Shown here piece by piece: positions 9,201 to 11,795 of a stretch of DNA of 11,854 bases (positions are counted from its first letter, which is position 1; each line of letters begins with the position of its first letter). The translations under genes were made by a program, and so were the position numbers. The notes beneath the pieces were generated by a model. It did not search any database and had not been told where the DNA came from. It saw nothing but the letters and a program-made list of their open reading frames with translations. Origin of the DNA: JBCBKZ01 sp039026975 (GTDB lineage Bacteria; Bacteroidota; Bacteroidia; J057); contig JBCCLI010000188.1 in the NCBI GenBank assembly GCA_039026975.1, positions 1 through 11,854 of the forward strand, in the 5' to 3' direction.

Positions 9201-11478
9201 CATATCCATTTATGTTTGGATTACTAATAGGTAAATCACCTGCTCTTCTCGCTTCTGAATGTTCCAACACTGCCGTAAAACCCGTTCCTGCCCCGTTTTT
9301 ATCTTCTATTCCTCCAGCATCTGCTGAAAAGTCTAGAGAAAATGGAATAGTTTCTAACACATCAGGACAAGCCAGCGTGCTGATAGGGGAACAAAGTACA
9401 GGTTCTGCCACCAGTATAGTAACAGTAGCGTCAGCCTTTAATCCTCCTGCATCCTCTACTTCTACTGTTAGGGAGAAAGGACCATTGACAGCGGTTAAAT
9501 CGGTATTATCCGCTACGGAAAGCTCGCCACTATTATTAATAGCAAAAATACCCAGGTCATTTCCAGCTGTAATATTGTATGCCGTCACAGCCACATCATC
9601 TGTAGCTAGCACAGTAGCGATGTTAGTTCCATTAGCTGTGCCTTCATCCACAGAGAAAGTTTGGTCAGCAATTTCTGGTCCTGTAGTGATATTTACCTGT
9701 ACATCTAATACAGCAGGTGCAAAACCAGCCGCAGAAGCCACTACAGTAGTGGTAGGATTATCTCCAACACTAAAACTAGTCCCATCCACTGTAAACGCAT
9801 TAGCCCCGACAGCGGGTGCTGCGGGTATGGTCAACCATAGTTCATCCTCTTCAGGCGGAATCAGCATGAATACATCCGGTGTGCCACTACTAGCGGCTAA
9901 GCTAGCATTCTCTGTATTACTTCCTCCTGCCCCTACATCCACTATAAGCGGATTTGGCGAAAAAGTAAGTACTTCTGTAGTGGCAGCATCTGTGGTGGGA
10001 TAAATCTCTATGTAGTTTATTTTAGAGTTAAGCCCTCCTAGACCTGTCACTGTTAACAGACCGTCAGTTACCTGAACTTTAACTCTACCTGAGCTTACTT
10101 GTCCTGAAGCAACAGATGCATCCAGAACATCGAGTGCTGTAATTCCTTCCACTACAGCAGTATGTCTACTATCTGTGCTAGAGGATATATCTCCCACTGA
10201 TACCTCCACTTCAAAATTCCCATTTCCAGTAGCAAATTCCCACTGGTGCTCAGCATTTCCACGTGGCTGAGCAGCCCATGCACCTATATGGTTTCCTTGA
10301 AAATGTATCAAGGTTCCTTCAAGTTGCTGCTGGGCAGTACTTCCTGCATAAGCAGTTCCTAATCTATTTCTTTCCGCACCAGTTCCATTGCCAGCAGCCT
10401 CTACTGATATATCTTTGCTAGTCGTGGTGCCTAATTCTCTCCATCCGTAATCATTTCCATCTAATTGACTAGTACCGAATCCTTTTCCATAGTCAATAGC
10501 AAATCCTGCTGGAGGAGTAAGTCCTGCTGTTTGAAAGTTTACTCTATATAAAGGTGAGATGCTAAAATCTTCAAATGCTAAATCAAAAGATGCTGCTGCT
10601 GCTGCATTCCGGTGGGTAACAAATATTCCCCCATAGGAAACATTGGCAGTAGCCGGATTTGCGTCATGATCTACTCCTGCAATAAATTCGGGAGGTATCG
10701 GAAGATTACCAACTGCCACTAAGGCTGCTCCATCAACGGAGTAAAATGCCTCAGCTATACCAGAGATGGGATTTACCTCTAGGATTAGCTCGAAGGATTT
10801 TGTATTGATATTGGTAATGTTAGGTGAATTTAGCTCTGTAGGAGAAGTCTCATCTTCTACAAGAAGCTGGACTTTCCCAGTTGTCCCTCCTCCTACTTTT
10901 GAGACAACTAATTTTACATAGTTATCCTCATTTAATCCGACCCATATGCCTCCCTGCTGTGAAAAGCCGCCTCCACTAGCTGTAAAATCCGCCGCAGATA
11001 TGGTAGTTCTTAGTCTTATGACGCTTGTACCAAATTCAAAGGCTGCTCCCAGCCCATTGATTTGAGAATTGGTGTTATTACTCTGATTGGGACTACCGGT
11101 AATAGGTTGCTTAAACATGATCCCTTTCGTACTGGTAATCACCAAGCTTCCGCCAGAAACAGATAAATTTCCTGGCTCATACCCTGGAACAGTAGCATTA
11201 AATACTGGATCATCTACCGCTAGTCTAGCAGAAGGTGGATCTACCATAGTAAAACCGGTAGCATTCCCGTTAGCGTCAGTAAGCCCTCCCTCACTACCAT
11301 CAAAGGTAAGGAAGAAAGGCAGTGCTTTAGGCACGTCTGCACATCCAAGTGTGCTGATGTTTGAACACTGTCCATAGACCTGACTAGTAAAAAGCAAAGT
11401 GGATAGCCAGCCTGTCATTGCCGTAGCAATTAGGAATGTTCTTAATCGTTCAAAAGTAAACTTTTGCAGCGTGAACAT
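1..11478 (-). CDS. Giant secreted multidomain adhesin-like protein (3' end outside window)
   Basis: The frame is open from the ATG at 11476-11478 to base 1, giving 3,826 residues with no in-frame stop seen. The C-terminus is missing. The start is fixed by an in-frame TAA two codons upstream (11482-11484) and by a good signal peptide directly after the ATG; no Shine-Dalgarno lies next to it, which is usual in Bacteroidota. The product is a string of predicted beta-sandwich modules: three ConA-like, three malectin-like, cadherin-like, Ig/PKD-like, Hydin-like and DUF4114-like. One beta-propeller resembling PQQ-dependent sugar dehydrogenases sits in the middle. Each family is linked to glycan binding, adhesion or calcium binding, so a cell-surface or secreted adhesin is the best inference. 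Type IX export is plausible, but the sorting domain cannot be checked here. No module has an obvious glycanase active site. The frame and exported, repeat-built nature are secure; the biological role is inferred. Confidence 0.93.
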   Translation of the reverse strand, partial: MFTLQKFTFERLRTFLIATAMTGWLSTLLFTSQVYGQCSNISTLGCADVPKALPFFLTFDGSEGGLTDANGNATGFTMVDPPSARLAVDDPVFNATVPGYEPGNLSVSGGSLVITSTKGIMFKQPITGSPNQSNNTNSQINGLGAAFEFGTSVIRLRTTISAADFTASGGGFSQQGGIWVGLNEDNYVKLVVSKVGGGTTGKVQLLVEDETSPTELNSPNITNINTKSFELILEVNPISGIAEAFYSVDGAALVAVGNLPIPPEFIAGVDHDANPATANVSYGGIFVTHRNAAAAASFDLAFEDFSISPLYRVNFQTAGLTPPAGFAIDYGKGFGTSQLDGNDYGWRELGTTTSKDISVEAAGNGTGAERNRLGTAYAGSTAQQQLEGTLIHFQGNHIGAWAAQPRGNAEHQWEFATGNGNFEVEVSVGDISSSTDSRHTAVVEGITALDVLDASVASGQVSSGRVKVQVTDGLLTVTGLGGLNSKINYIEIYPTTDAATTEVLTFSPNPLIVDVGAGGSNTENASLAASSGTPDVFMLIPPEEDELWLTIPAAPAVGANAFTVDGTSFSVGDNPTTTVVASAAGFAPAVLDVQVNITTGPEIADQTFSVDEGTANGTNIATVLATDDVAVTAYNITAGNDLGIFAINNSGELSVADNTDLTAVNGPFSLTVEVEDAGGLKADATVTILVAEPVLCSPISTLACPDVLETIPFSLDFSADAGGIEDKNGAGTGFTAVLEHSEARRAGDLPISNPNINGYEPSLLTLNTGGGQLEILSQGGISFLDPPASNNNNNQVNTLGVGLQNVTNPIRISTTLIGITTGGNSAQAGIWFGYNEDNFVKLDVNNNNVELRREINGVSGDSDQLQDGGTGASGQNVLLELEIYPTNNTIAAFYTVGNGTRTQVGNSTLPLPANYLSGRNLTGVTGGVTFAGIFATHRAGTQFIATFDGFDLEEINQLPVIVDQSFSITEGSADNTVVGNVIATDDVAITGFEIIAGNGLGIFDIDNVGTLTVADNTNLLSANSPVVLTVEVTDGEETAEANISVTIIENTACNPISTLDCPDVIEAIPFSLGFSTDEGGLADKDGNGTGFTAVLEHSEARRAGDLPISNPDVNGYEPSLLTLNTGNGQLEILSQAGISFLDPPESLNNNNQVNTLGVGLQNVSSPIRLSTTLKGITTGGSSAQAGLWFGFDEDNFVKLNVNNNNVELRKEVGGASTNTGGNIDQFQDNGVGTSGQDVLLELEINPFNNTISGFYTIGTGARTQVGNAELDLPTSYLTGRSLTGVTGGVTFGGIYATHRNGTQFTAAFDDFSIETYQAPLPTLSFGTDPINVTLEEGDNQSTLTNELTASNAATPTATLTVQYTDGSGWLSVPATVDLSTDNPFDVTFDADGLLEGTYSATITATASNYTDATFDAQLTVSGAFTGVQVNFSDQGTPAPNGYVADFGQAFGDRGNGFTYGWLNEFGTAPQSLVGNGRNRGPNPDNNTLLETLMHMQYDDVDGNNGVLEEGIWEVEVPNGLYDVIVTAGDTDPENLPETRYVVNVEGLPAIDYVANQGASNSQVNTVTVNVTDGRITLDAKNGGFNTKLQTVIITPSTGTARPFVLAINPANGGILNDCNAGISTEQLILPNGRIDNSTLDGNVFLLIDGTNTQVAGTVNGTGGGDAITFVPNAPLISNTTYRFEINDGVLDITGESMIPFESTFTTGSCAVINPSDITFTKYQGVATGDGYTSLDIGPEGKLYGLTIGGEIHRWDMTGTTLSNKEVITTLVDARGARAAIGLVFEPTNDGSLIAWVTHSSGGLQNAPTWDGNLSRLTGDDLENEELVLTNLPRSIRDHLTNSLEFGPDGALYFNQGSNSAMGAPDGAWGNRPERLLSAAVLRLDIDLLPNNLPLDVQTVDGNGSYDPFAVNAPLTIFAEGIRNAYDLVWHTNGQLYIPTNGSAAGGNTPTSNPNDQNYIAPNPNYSYSGPTIPYIGGIQPTQFDYLFRVVANGYYGHPNPLRAKYVLNGGDADVNNAGYNGVAPDAGYLGFAYNFDRNKSPNGVIEYRSNAFGGALQGRILVVRYSQNDDIIVLEPGGSNLDIVNEIEGIPGFTGFSNPLDLIEDVSTGNIYVSEYGANRITLITPDQAPITESAIAVSPETVFINEVQDGAASGPQTVTITNIGSQELVISNIALGGVDAAVYSLDQTGIDLTLDPGQQTTFNVTFDPTEEGPQFANVTITSNASNDPSLEVLLNGLGTDGLGGSAEPSLQYVLDTYLGEGVIDVGDNDDATNVLHNSIKDGSLLGDEIDVETFKKAGDGNVEITLIGVFGPTSTNPIVKVGWYTAGDASSITELFNVDNTPTSNGQSLVPPVNGVLSFNPGDAQFGFYSEWPFFNNRQLFSQDALNTTTPDPSASGQHVRVYELPGEENAYVIATEEHTVGFDYQDVVFIARNIEPGFEPTGALVRIENLRKIPTTDIGFPAEDCFVFSRNNVAGNNIKSREENTMRIHNDGTGELFISSLVFSDPTEFDLPNNDEQSLPITIQPGQFHDMPIAFIKSTGNKGVYVQTLTIGSNADNEQSTTAELRGGYMQVSQGGNEINAQQVIDVFGFQTDMRTIVGDNDLTNPNRLLNTPSASPSSDFPLISDIEAGYHGDIVLSEFWERVDQSEPVRALFLGAYHGPGTAGAQTQGPGTDISITHDPQWFQTILPKLNNGANDDVLAYDGENLTGQFKLATAGQNTSGSNNGTLLGIRVYKVYDKEGNIIPYHYISVQDYIGNGCGQGSANCDWNDNLVYWTNIKPVADPSFNPIADAEVDAGVNFSFDINDSFDGGYPGNTFSYTASQENGDPLPSWIVFNEETGVFAGVAPFNQTEPIEITVEGTDCNGAVLSGDFTLTVNLGNISCTVDAGEDQFLSCNTTEVTLTGTTSTGTYTWEGPNGFIANTQSITVSEAGTYTLSVPAAGNEISINFQDGLSDDPAAPYLVDYGQAYANRTEARQGSGIYTYGWVVPGTSTPLDLSTGGNPPGNGRNRENGGDFLIETLMHMQYAGSNGVAAPGSWEIELPNGLYSVTVAGGDTDNESTEITRHVINAEGINLVDFFTFPEGGPGTSGNQVGAAIISVTDGKLTLDAIGGSNTKILYASIVEVSCPVTDEVVVTEEDILPVAEIASTTTVITCAEPEIELSGSSSTFEIGATFAWEAANGGVIVGSTVGETVTVSAAGMYTLTITNPSGCDDETSIVVTEDLTPASAGNGGQIAVCNDESSFNLFEALLTFGGDPEAGGSWTLGGNPVSATFNPSTDLGGDYIYSVGNSAVCAVATATLSISVEQPLSAGANTSAILCKVGGVVDLFTLLDNADQGGVWTFGGNPVSASFDPSADAEGDYTYTVGSGGTCGESSAIVSITVEENPSAGSDETVAVCEAEGVVDLFSFLDGASAGGSWTFGGSPVSASFDPASDPAGAYVYTVGGDNGCEESSSTLTISVDQQPSAGTSTSITLCETDDAVDLFVVLGDAEEGGSWNTGNGTFDPSTDIAGDYTYTVSGSGACSDPVSATVTVSVEAAPDAGTDGAVAVCTNDGIVDLFSLLGGTPDNGGVWSPALSGGAGLFNPAVDQPGVYTYTISGTACTDASASVTVTEKDDCQVQCISGIVSFTLVDPVSDNDIGPLVNGQVINIADLGANLNVRANSCGDVAKVVLTLEGAQNYSRTESKAPYALFGDSNGDYFSWVNNGATPGTYTLTAMPMDSDGDQGDVLSISFTVVDEVIIGNTQPIANSQSVTTPENTSVNITLTGSDADNDPLTYMVVGGPTKGQLSGTAPNLTYTPNQGATGSDSFTFKVNDGQEDSDLA
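250..621 (-). other. Beta-sandwich domain (residues 3620-3743)
   Basis: The segment starts CQVQCISGIVSFTLVD, then PLVNGQVINIADLGANLNVR, then VVLTLEGAQNYSRTES, APYALFGDSNGDYFSW (3690 onward) and GTYTLTAMPMDSDGDQGD. This module recurs in Bacteroidota proteins next to malectin-like and propeller modules, but I know of no settled function. The acidic D-S-D-G-D stretch could bind Ca2+. Confidence 0.55.
622..1791 (-). repeat. Five tandem cysteine-pair repeats of about 78 residues (3230-3619)
   Basis: Units are residues 3230-3311, 3312-3389, 3390-3467, 3468-3542 and 3543-3619 (82, 78, 78, 75 and 77 residues). The shared pattern is [SD]-A-G, a first Cys, V-D-L-F, G-G-x-W, a short loop, F-[DN]-P-[ASx]-x-D, G-x-Y-x-Y-[ST]-[VI], a second Cys, and a closing T-[IV]-[ST]-V strand. 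Each unit has two cysteines, which would form one disulfide across a beta-sandwich. Such repeats make stiff stalks in Bacteroidota surface proteins; the exact family name is not claimed. Unit 4 lacks the VSASFDP loop residues and is the shortest. Confidence 0.85.
1795..2094 (-). other. Ig-like domain with cysteine pairs (residues 3129-3228)
   Basis: Motifs: LPVAEIASTTTVITCAEPEI, then ATFAWEAANGGVIVGST, AAGMYTLTITNPSGCDDETS and VVTEDLTP. The sequence pattern C…W…AG-x-Y-T-L-T-[IV]-T-N-P-x-[GN]-G-C is typical of PKD/SprB-like Ig units in Bacteroidota adhesins. It leads directly into the tandem repeats. Confidence 0.6.
2095..2634 (-). repeat. Malectin-like module 3 (residues 2949-3128)
   Basis: Order of motifs: INFQDGLSDD, YLVDYGQAYANR, YTYGWVVPG, GNGRNRENGG, ETLMHMQY (Q3027), WEIELPNGLYSV, AGGDTDNES, TRHVINAEG, LTLDAIGGSNTKILYASI. 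It is the closest relative of module 2, including a nearly identical DNA block around the LMHMQY codons (about 2396-2417 compared with 6989-7010). Confidence 0.72.
2644..3123 (-). other. Putative Ig (He_PIG/CADG-like) and PKD/Ig-like pair (residues 2786-2945)
   Basis: Residues 2786-2879 read PIADAEVDAGVNFSFDI, then LPSWIVFNEETGVFAGVAP and then EPIEITVEGTDCNG. The P-x-W-[IL]-x-F-[ND]-x-x-T-G-x-[FL]-x-G core is diagnostic of putative-Ig/dystroglycan-type cadherin-like domains. Residues 2885-2945 begin CTVDAGEDQFLSCNTTEV, then TYTWEGPNGFIANTQ and AGTYTLSV, a PKD/Ig-like unit with a cysteine pair common in gliding-bacteria surface proteins. Both are spacers or adhesion modules. Confidence 0.65.
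3130..3768 (-). other. Unassigned segment of the giant protein (residues 2571-2783)
   Basis: I do not recognise this segment as a named domain. It contains INAQQVIDVFGFQTD, then SDIEAGYHGDIVLSEFWE, VRALFLGAYHGPG, DDVLAYDGENLTGQFKLATA, GIRVYKVYDKEGNIIPYHYI and finally GNGCGQGSANCDWNDN with a Cys pair, then LVYWTNIKPV. It could be the C-terminal part of a larger Hydin/propeller-associated unit. The cysteine pair near the end suggests a disulfide-bonded loop. Confidence 0.4.
3772..4026 (-). other. Second Hydin-like domain (residues 2485-2569)
   Basis: Motifs: TMRIHNDGTGELFISSLVFS, then LPITIQPGQFHDMPIAFI, then YVQTLTIGSNADNEQSTTAEL ending RGG. This is the same strand order as the first Hydin-like domain (N-x-G-x-x-x-L-x-I, P-G-x-x-x-x-x-x-x-F, L-x-I-x-S-N-A). 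The stretch between the DUF4114-like region and here (about 2441-2484) includes two Cys-free linkers and the sequence FPAEDCFVFSRN. Confidence 0.6.
4159..4743 (-). other. DUF4114-like region (residues 2246-2440)
   Basis: After SLQYVLDTYLGEGVIDVGDNDD, the segment contains VEITLIGVFGP, a GWY strand, FGFYSEWP, HVRVYELPGEENAYVIATEE and finally FDYQDVVFIARNIEP. The closing acidic F-D-Y-Q-D-V-V-F (2424-2431) is the landmark of DUF4114-type domains, which are thought to bind Ca2+. Assignment rests mainly on that motif and on context. Confidence 0.5.
4762..5082 (-). other. ASPM/SPD-2/Hydin-like domain (residues 2133-2239)
   Basis: The order AVSPETVFINEV, then TVTITNIGSQELVISNIAL, then LTLDPGQQTTFNVTFDP, then ANVTITSNASNDPSLEV ending LNGLG is a clear match to the Hydin-like/choice-of-anchor Ig fold. 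These domains serve as structural spacers in large bacterial surface proteins. It follows the propeller directly. Confidence 0.75.
5104..6354 (-). other. Sugar-dehydrogenase-like (GSDH/NHL) beta-propeller (residues 1709-2125)
   Basis: Several blade motifs are visible: SLDIGPEGKLYGL (1733 onward), ARGARAAIGLVFEP, SLEFGPDGALYFNQG (1842 onward), EGIRNAYDLVWHTNGQLYIP (1919 onward), GYYGHPNP, GALQGRILVVRY, and NPLDLIEDVSTGNIYVSEYG. These match the six-bladed propeller of PQQ-dependent glucose/sorbosone dehydrogenases. An Asp-His pair (D1837-H1838) and an Arg-Asn pair (R1922-N1923) sit where the family has catalytic and cofactor residues, although the G-G usually found after the His is T-N here. 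It may be an enzyme, or a propeller reused for binding; this cannot be settled from sequence alone. Confidence 0.7.
6361..6675 (-). other. Big/SbsA-type Ig-like domain (residues 1602-1706)
   Basis: The segment runs from PFVLAINPANGG through NVFLLIDGTNTQV and NTTYRFEINDGVLDITG to STFTTGS. A P-x-[ND]-G-x-x opening, then a T-Y-x-[FV] strand and a closing F-x-T-x-F-T-T-G are typical of Big_5 (SbsA Ig-like) spacers. Here it sits directly before the beta-propeller, the usual arrangement in proteins of this type. Confidence 0.55.
6691..7200 (-). repeat. Malectin-like module 2 (residues 1427-1596)
   Basis: Order of motifs: VQVNFSDQG, YVADFGQAFG, YGWLNEFG, GNGRNRG, ETLMHMQY (Q1496), WEVEVPNGLYDV, AGDTDPEN, ETRYVVNVEG, and a closing strand TKLQTVIITP. 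The Y-G-W, N-G-R-N-R and G-D-T-D motifs recur at the same spacing in module 3. The family is malectin-like carbohydrate binding, common in Bacteroidota surface proteins. Ligand is unknown. Confidence 0.7.
7213..7518 (-). other. Ig/BACON-like beta-sandwich (residues 1321-1422)
   Basis: Key parts are LSFGTDPINVTLEEG, then DGSGWLSVP, then GLLEGTYSATITATASNY. The order of a W-L-S-V-P strand followed by a G-x-Y-x-A-x-I-T-[AV]-T strand is typical of BACON-like and related Ig spacers. It links cassette B to malectin-like module 2. Confidence 0.5.
7531..8604 (-). repeat. Cassette B: cadherin-like plus ConA-like module 3 (residues 959-1316)
   Basis: This is the second copy of the duplicated unit. Residues 959-1050 carry DQSFSITEG, GNVIATDD, GIFDIDNVGTLTV and LTVEVTDGEE. 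Residues 1053-1316 are the ConA-like module starting CNPISTLDCPDV and ending ATHRNGTQFTAAFDDF. The ConA-like halves of A and B are much closer to each other than either is to module 1, so the cassette was duplicated after module 1 diverged. Asn-codon runs recur at about 7863-7876. Confidence 0.8.
8611..9678 (-). repeat. Cassette A: cadherin-like plus ConA-like module 2 (residues 601-956)
   Basis: Residues 601-693 form a cadherin-like repeat: DQTFSVDEG, then ATVLATDD, GIFAINNSGELSV and LTVEVEDAGG. The usual Ca2+-binding motifs are only partly present. Residues 696-956 are a ConA-like module starting CSPISTLACPDV. The same two-part unit follows directly as cassette B, with long identical blocks such as VLEHSEARRAGDLPISNP and NQVNTLGVGLQNV. 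This is a recent tandem duplication inside the gene. A run of five Asn codons (about 9100-9114, tta/att on the plus strand) is a local microsatellite. Confidence 0.8.
9682..9987 (-). other. Ig/BACON-like beta-sandwich (residues 498-599)
   Basis: The segment begins LTFSPNPLIVDVGAGG and ends with a PAVLDVQVNITT strand. The opening resembles BACON-type and related Ig-like spacer domains of Bacteroidota surface proteins. There are no cysteines or catalytic motifs. It probably spaces malectin-like module 1 from the duplicated cassette that follows. Confidence 0.4.
9997..10548 (-). repeat. Malectin-like module 1 (residues 311-494)
   Basis: The module starts RVNFQTAG, followed by AIDYGKGFG and YGWRELG, then AERNRLG, LIHFQGN, a W-E-F strand, SRHTAVVEG, and a closing hydrophobic strand INYIEIYP. 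This order matches modules 2 and 3, but module 1 is diverged: the LMHMQY core has become LIHFQGN and the GDTD motif is lost. Malectin-like folds bind carbohydrate; whether this diverged copy still does so is unknown. Confidence 0.65.
10558..11370 (-). repeat. ConA-like jelly-roll module 1 (residues 37-307)
   Basis: This is the first and most diverged of three homologous modules. All three begin with the cysteine pair C-x2-ISTL-x-C. Shared landmarks are the G-I-W-[VF]-G-x-[ND]-E-D-N-[YF]-V-K-L strand, a strand like LELEVNP followed by an AFYSV-type strand, and a G-G-I-F-[VA]-T-H-R strand near the end. The pattern resembles laminin-G/concanavalin-A-like lectin folds, which bind glycans or act as spacers. 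The fold call is from strand pattern only. A short alanine run (about 10590-10604) precedes the last strand. Confidence 0.6.
11371..11478 (-). other. Signal peptide, residues 1-36
   Basis: The N-terminus has a basic stretch (K6, R11, R13), then a hydrophobic core FLIATAMTGWLSTLLF at residues 15-30, then a polar region ending SQVYG before QC. Cleavage is predicted after G36. This is a standard Sec signal, and mature Bacteroidota surface proteins often begin with Q-C. No lipobox is present: C38 is not preceded by an L-x-[A/G] pattern. Starting at the internal M21 would lose the basic region, so the first ATG is preferred. Confidence 0.85.
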
Positions 11479-11481
11479 AAA

Positions 11482-11538
11482 TTAGATTGTAATTGCTGAT
11501 TTGATAAGAACTTCTTTAGATAGCTTATGCCAGCACAT
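11482..11538 (-). CDS. Candidate 18-codon leader ORF in frame with the giant gene
   Basis: An ATG at 11536-11538 follows AAAAGGAG (11542-11549) with only 3 bases between. It encodes MCWHKLSKEVLIKSAITI and stops at TAA, 3 bases before the ATG of the giant gene. The two frames are the same, so ribosomes finishing the leader would meet the next start almost at once. The start lies inside the hairpin at 11522-11543. Shine-Dalgarno use is weak in Bacteroidota and the spacer is short, so translation is uncertain. Confidence 0.35.
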   Translation of the reverse strand: MCWHKLSKEVLIKSAITI

Positions 11539-11543
11539 AAGCT
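11522..11543 (-). promoter_or_regulatory. Perfect 8-bp hairpin in the leader of the giant gene
   Basis: AGCTTATG and CATAAGCT form a perfect inverted repeat around a 6-base loop, 44-65 bases upstream of the main ATG. In the transcript the 5' arm holds the AUG of the leader ORF and the last two bases of its AAAAGGAG, so folding would block leader translation. No U-tract follows, so it is not a normal terminator. It could also be a DNA operator. Confidence 0.5.
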
Positions 11544-11657
11544 CCTTTTAACTCGGTTAGGGAAAAATGATTACGTGCCACTAAATAGCTTCCTCATTAT
11601 TGGCGGATTATTTAGCTACCGGTTACAAGATTCTTGAAAGGGAATGGGCACTAGTAG

Positions 11658-11717
11658 AGCCTCCTTATAGGGATCGAACATCATTTAGATGTTTGGTAGA
11701 GGCTAACGCGATAAGGA
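11658..11717 (-). promoter_or_regulatory. Structured leader element with competing stems around AAGGAGG
   Basis: An inner perfect 6-bp hairpin (AACATC, 11677-11682; GATGTT, 11688-11693; 5-base loop) is enclosed by two mutually exclusive outer stems: AGCCTC/GAGGCT (11658-11663 with 11699-11704) and TCCTTAT/ATAAGGA (11662-11668 with 11711-11717). The shared strand, read on the minus strand, contains a perfect AAGGAGG (11660-11666). A GTG eight bases later opens an 11-codon frame (11616-11651). It also contains a tRNA-like T-loop, TTCGATC. Whether it is transcribed is unknown. Confidence 0.3.
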
Positions 11718-11795
11718 TAAAAAAATTAAATAACTATTCAATAAATAAGTCGTATAATCTGAAATTTCTTCTGTTTTATATTCTTACTTGTTGAA
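11705..11795 (-). promoter_or_regulatory. A/T-rich candidate promoter region
   Basis: On the minus strand this stretch is very A/T-rich, with a run of seven T and a TTGAAT, 16 bases, TATCCT arrangement that weakly resembles a -35/-10 pair. I do not see a clean Bacteroidota TAnnTTTG box. It is proposed only because it is the best candidate upstream of the structured leader. Confidence 0.15.

Noticed and set aside
9185..10003. Plus-strand frame of 272 codons
   Set aside because: It is antisense to cassette A and the Ig/BACON-like domain. Its Ser/Val/Pro-rich translation is what the opposite strand of a Gly/Thr/Asn-rich repeat gives.
11522..11543. Rho-independent terminator
   Set aside because: The minus-strand transcript has no U-tract after the stem, and on the plus strand the short CCTTTTA is too weak and no gene precedes it.
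11697..11709. Integron attC-type core site (GGCTAAC / GTTAGCC)
   Set aside because: The 7-mer breaks the RYYYAAC and GTTRRRY patterns at one position, and no second pair of core sites or integron cassette is present.
11658..11717. Functional tRNA gene
   Set aside because: Only the T-loop and a 7-bp outer stem fit. The T-stem does not pair and there is too little sequence for D and anticodon arms.
11600..11794. Plus-strand frame of 64 codons upstream of the gene
   Set aside because: It starts at TTG without a ribosome binding site, crosses the inverted-repeat element and ends in A/T-rich sequence; no recognisable product.
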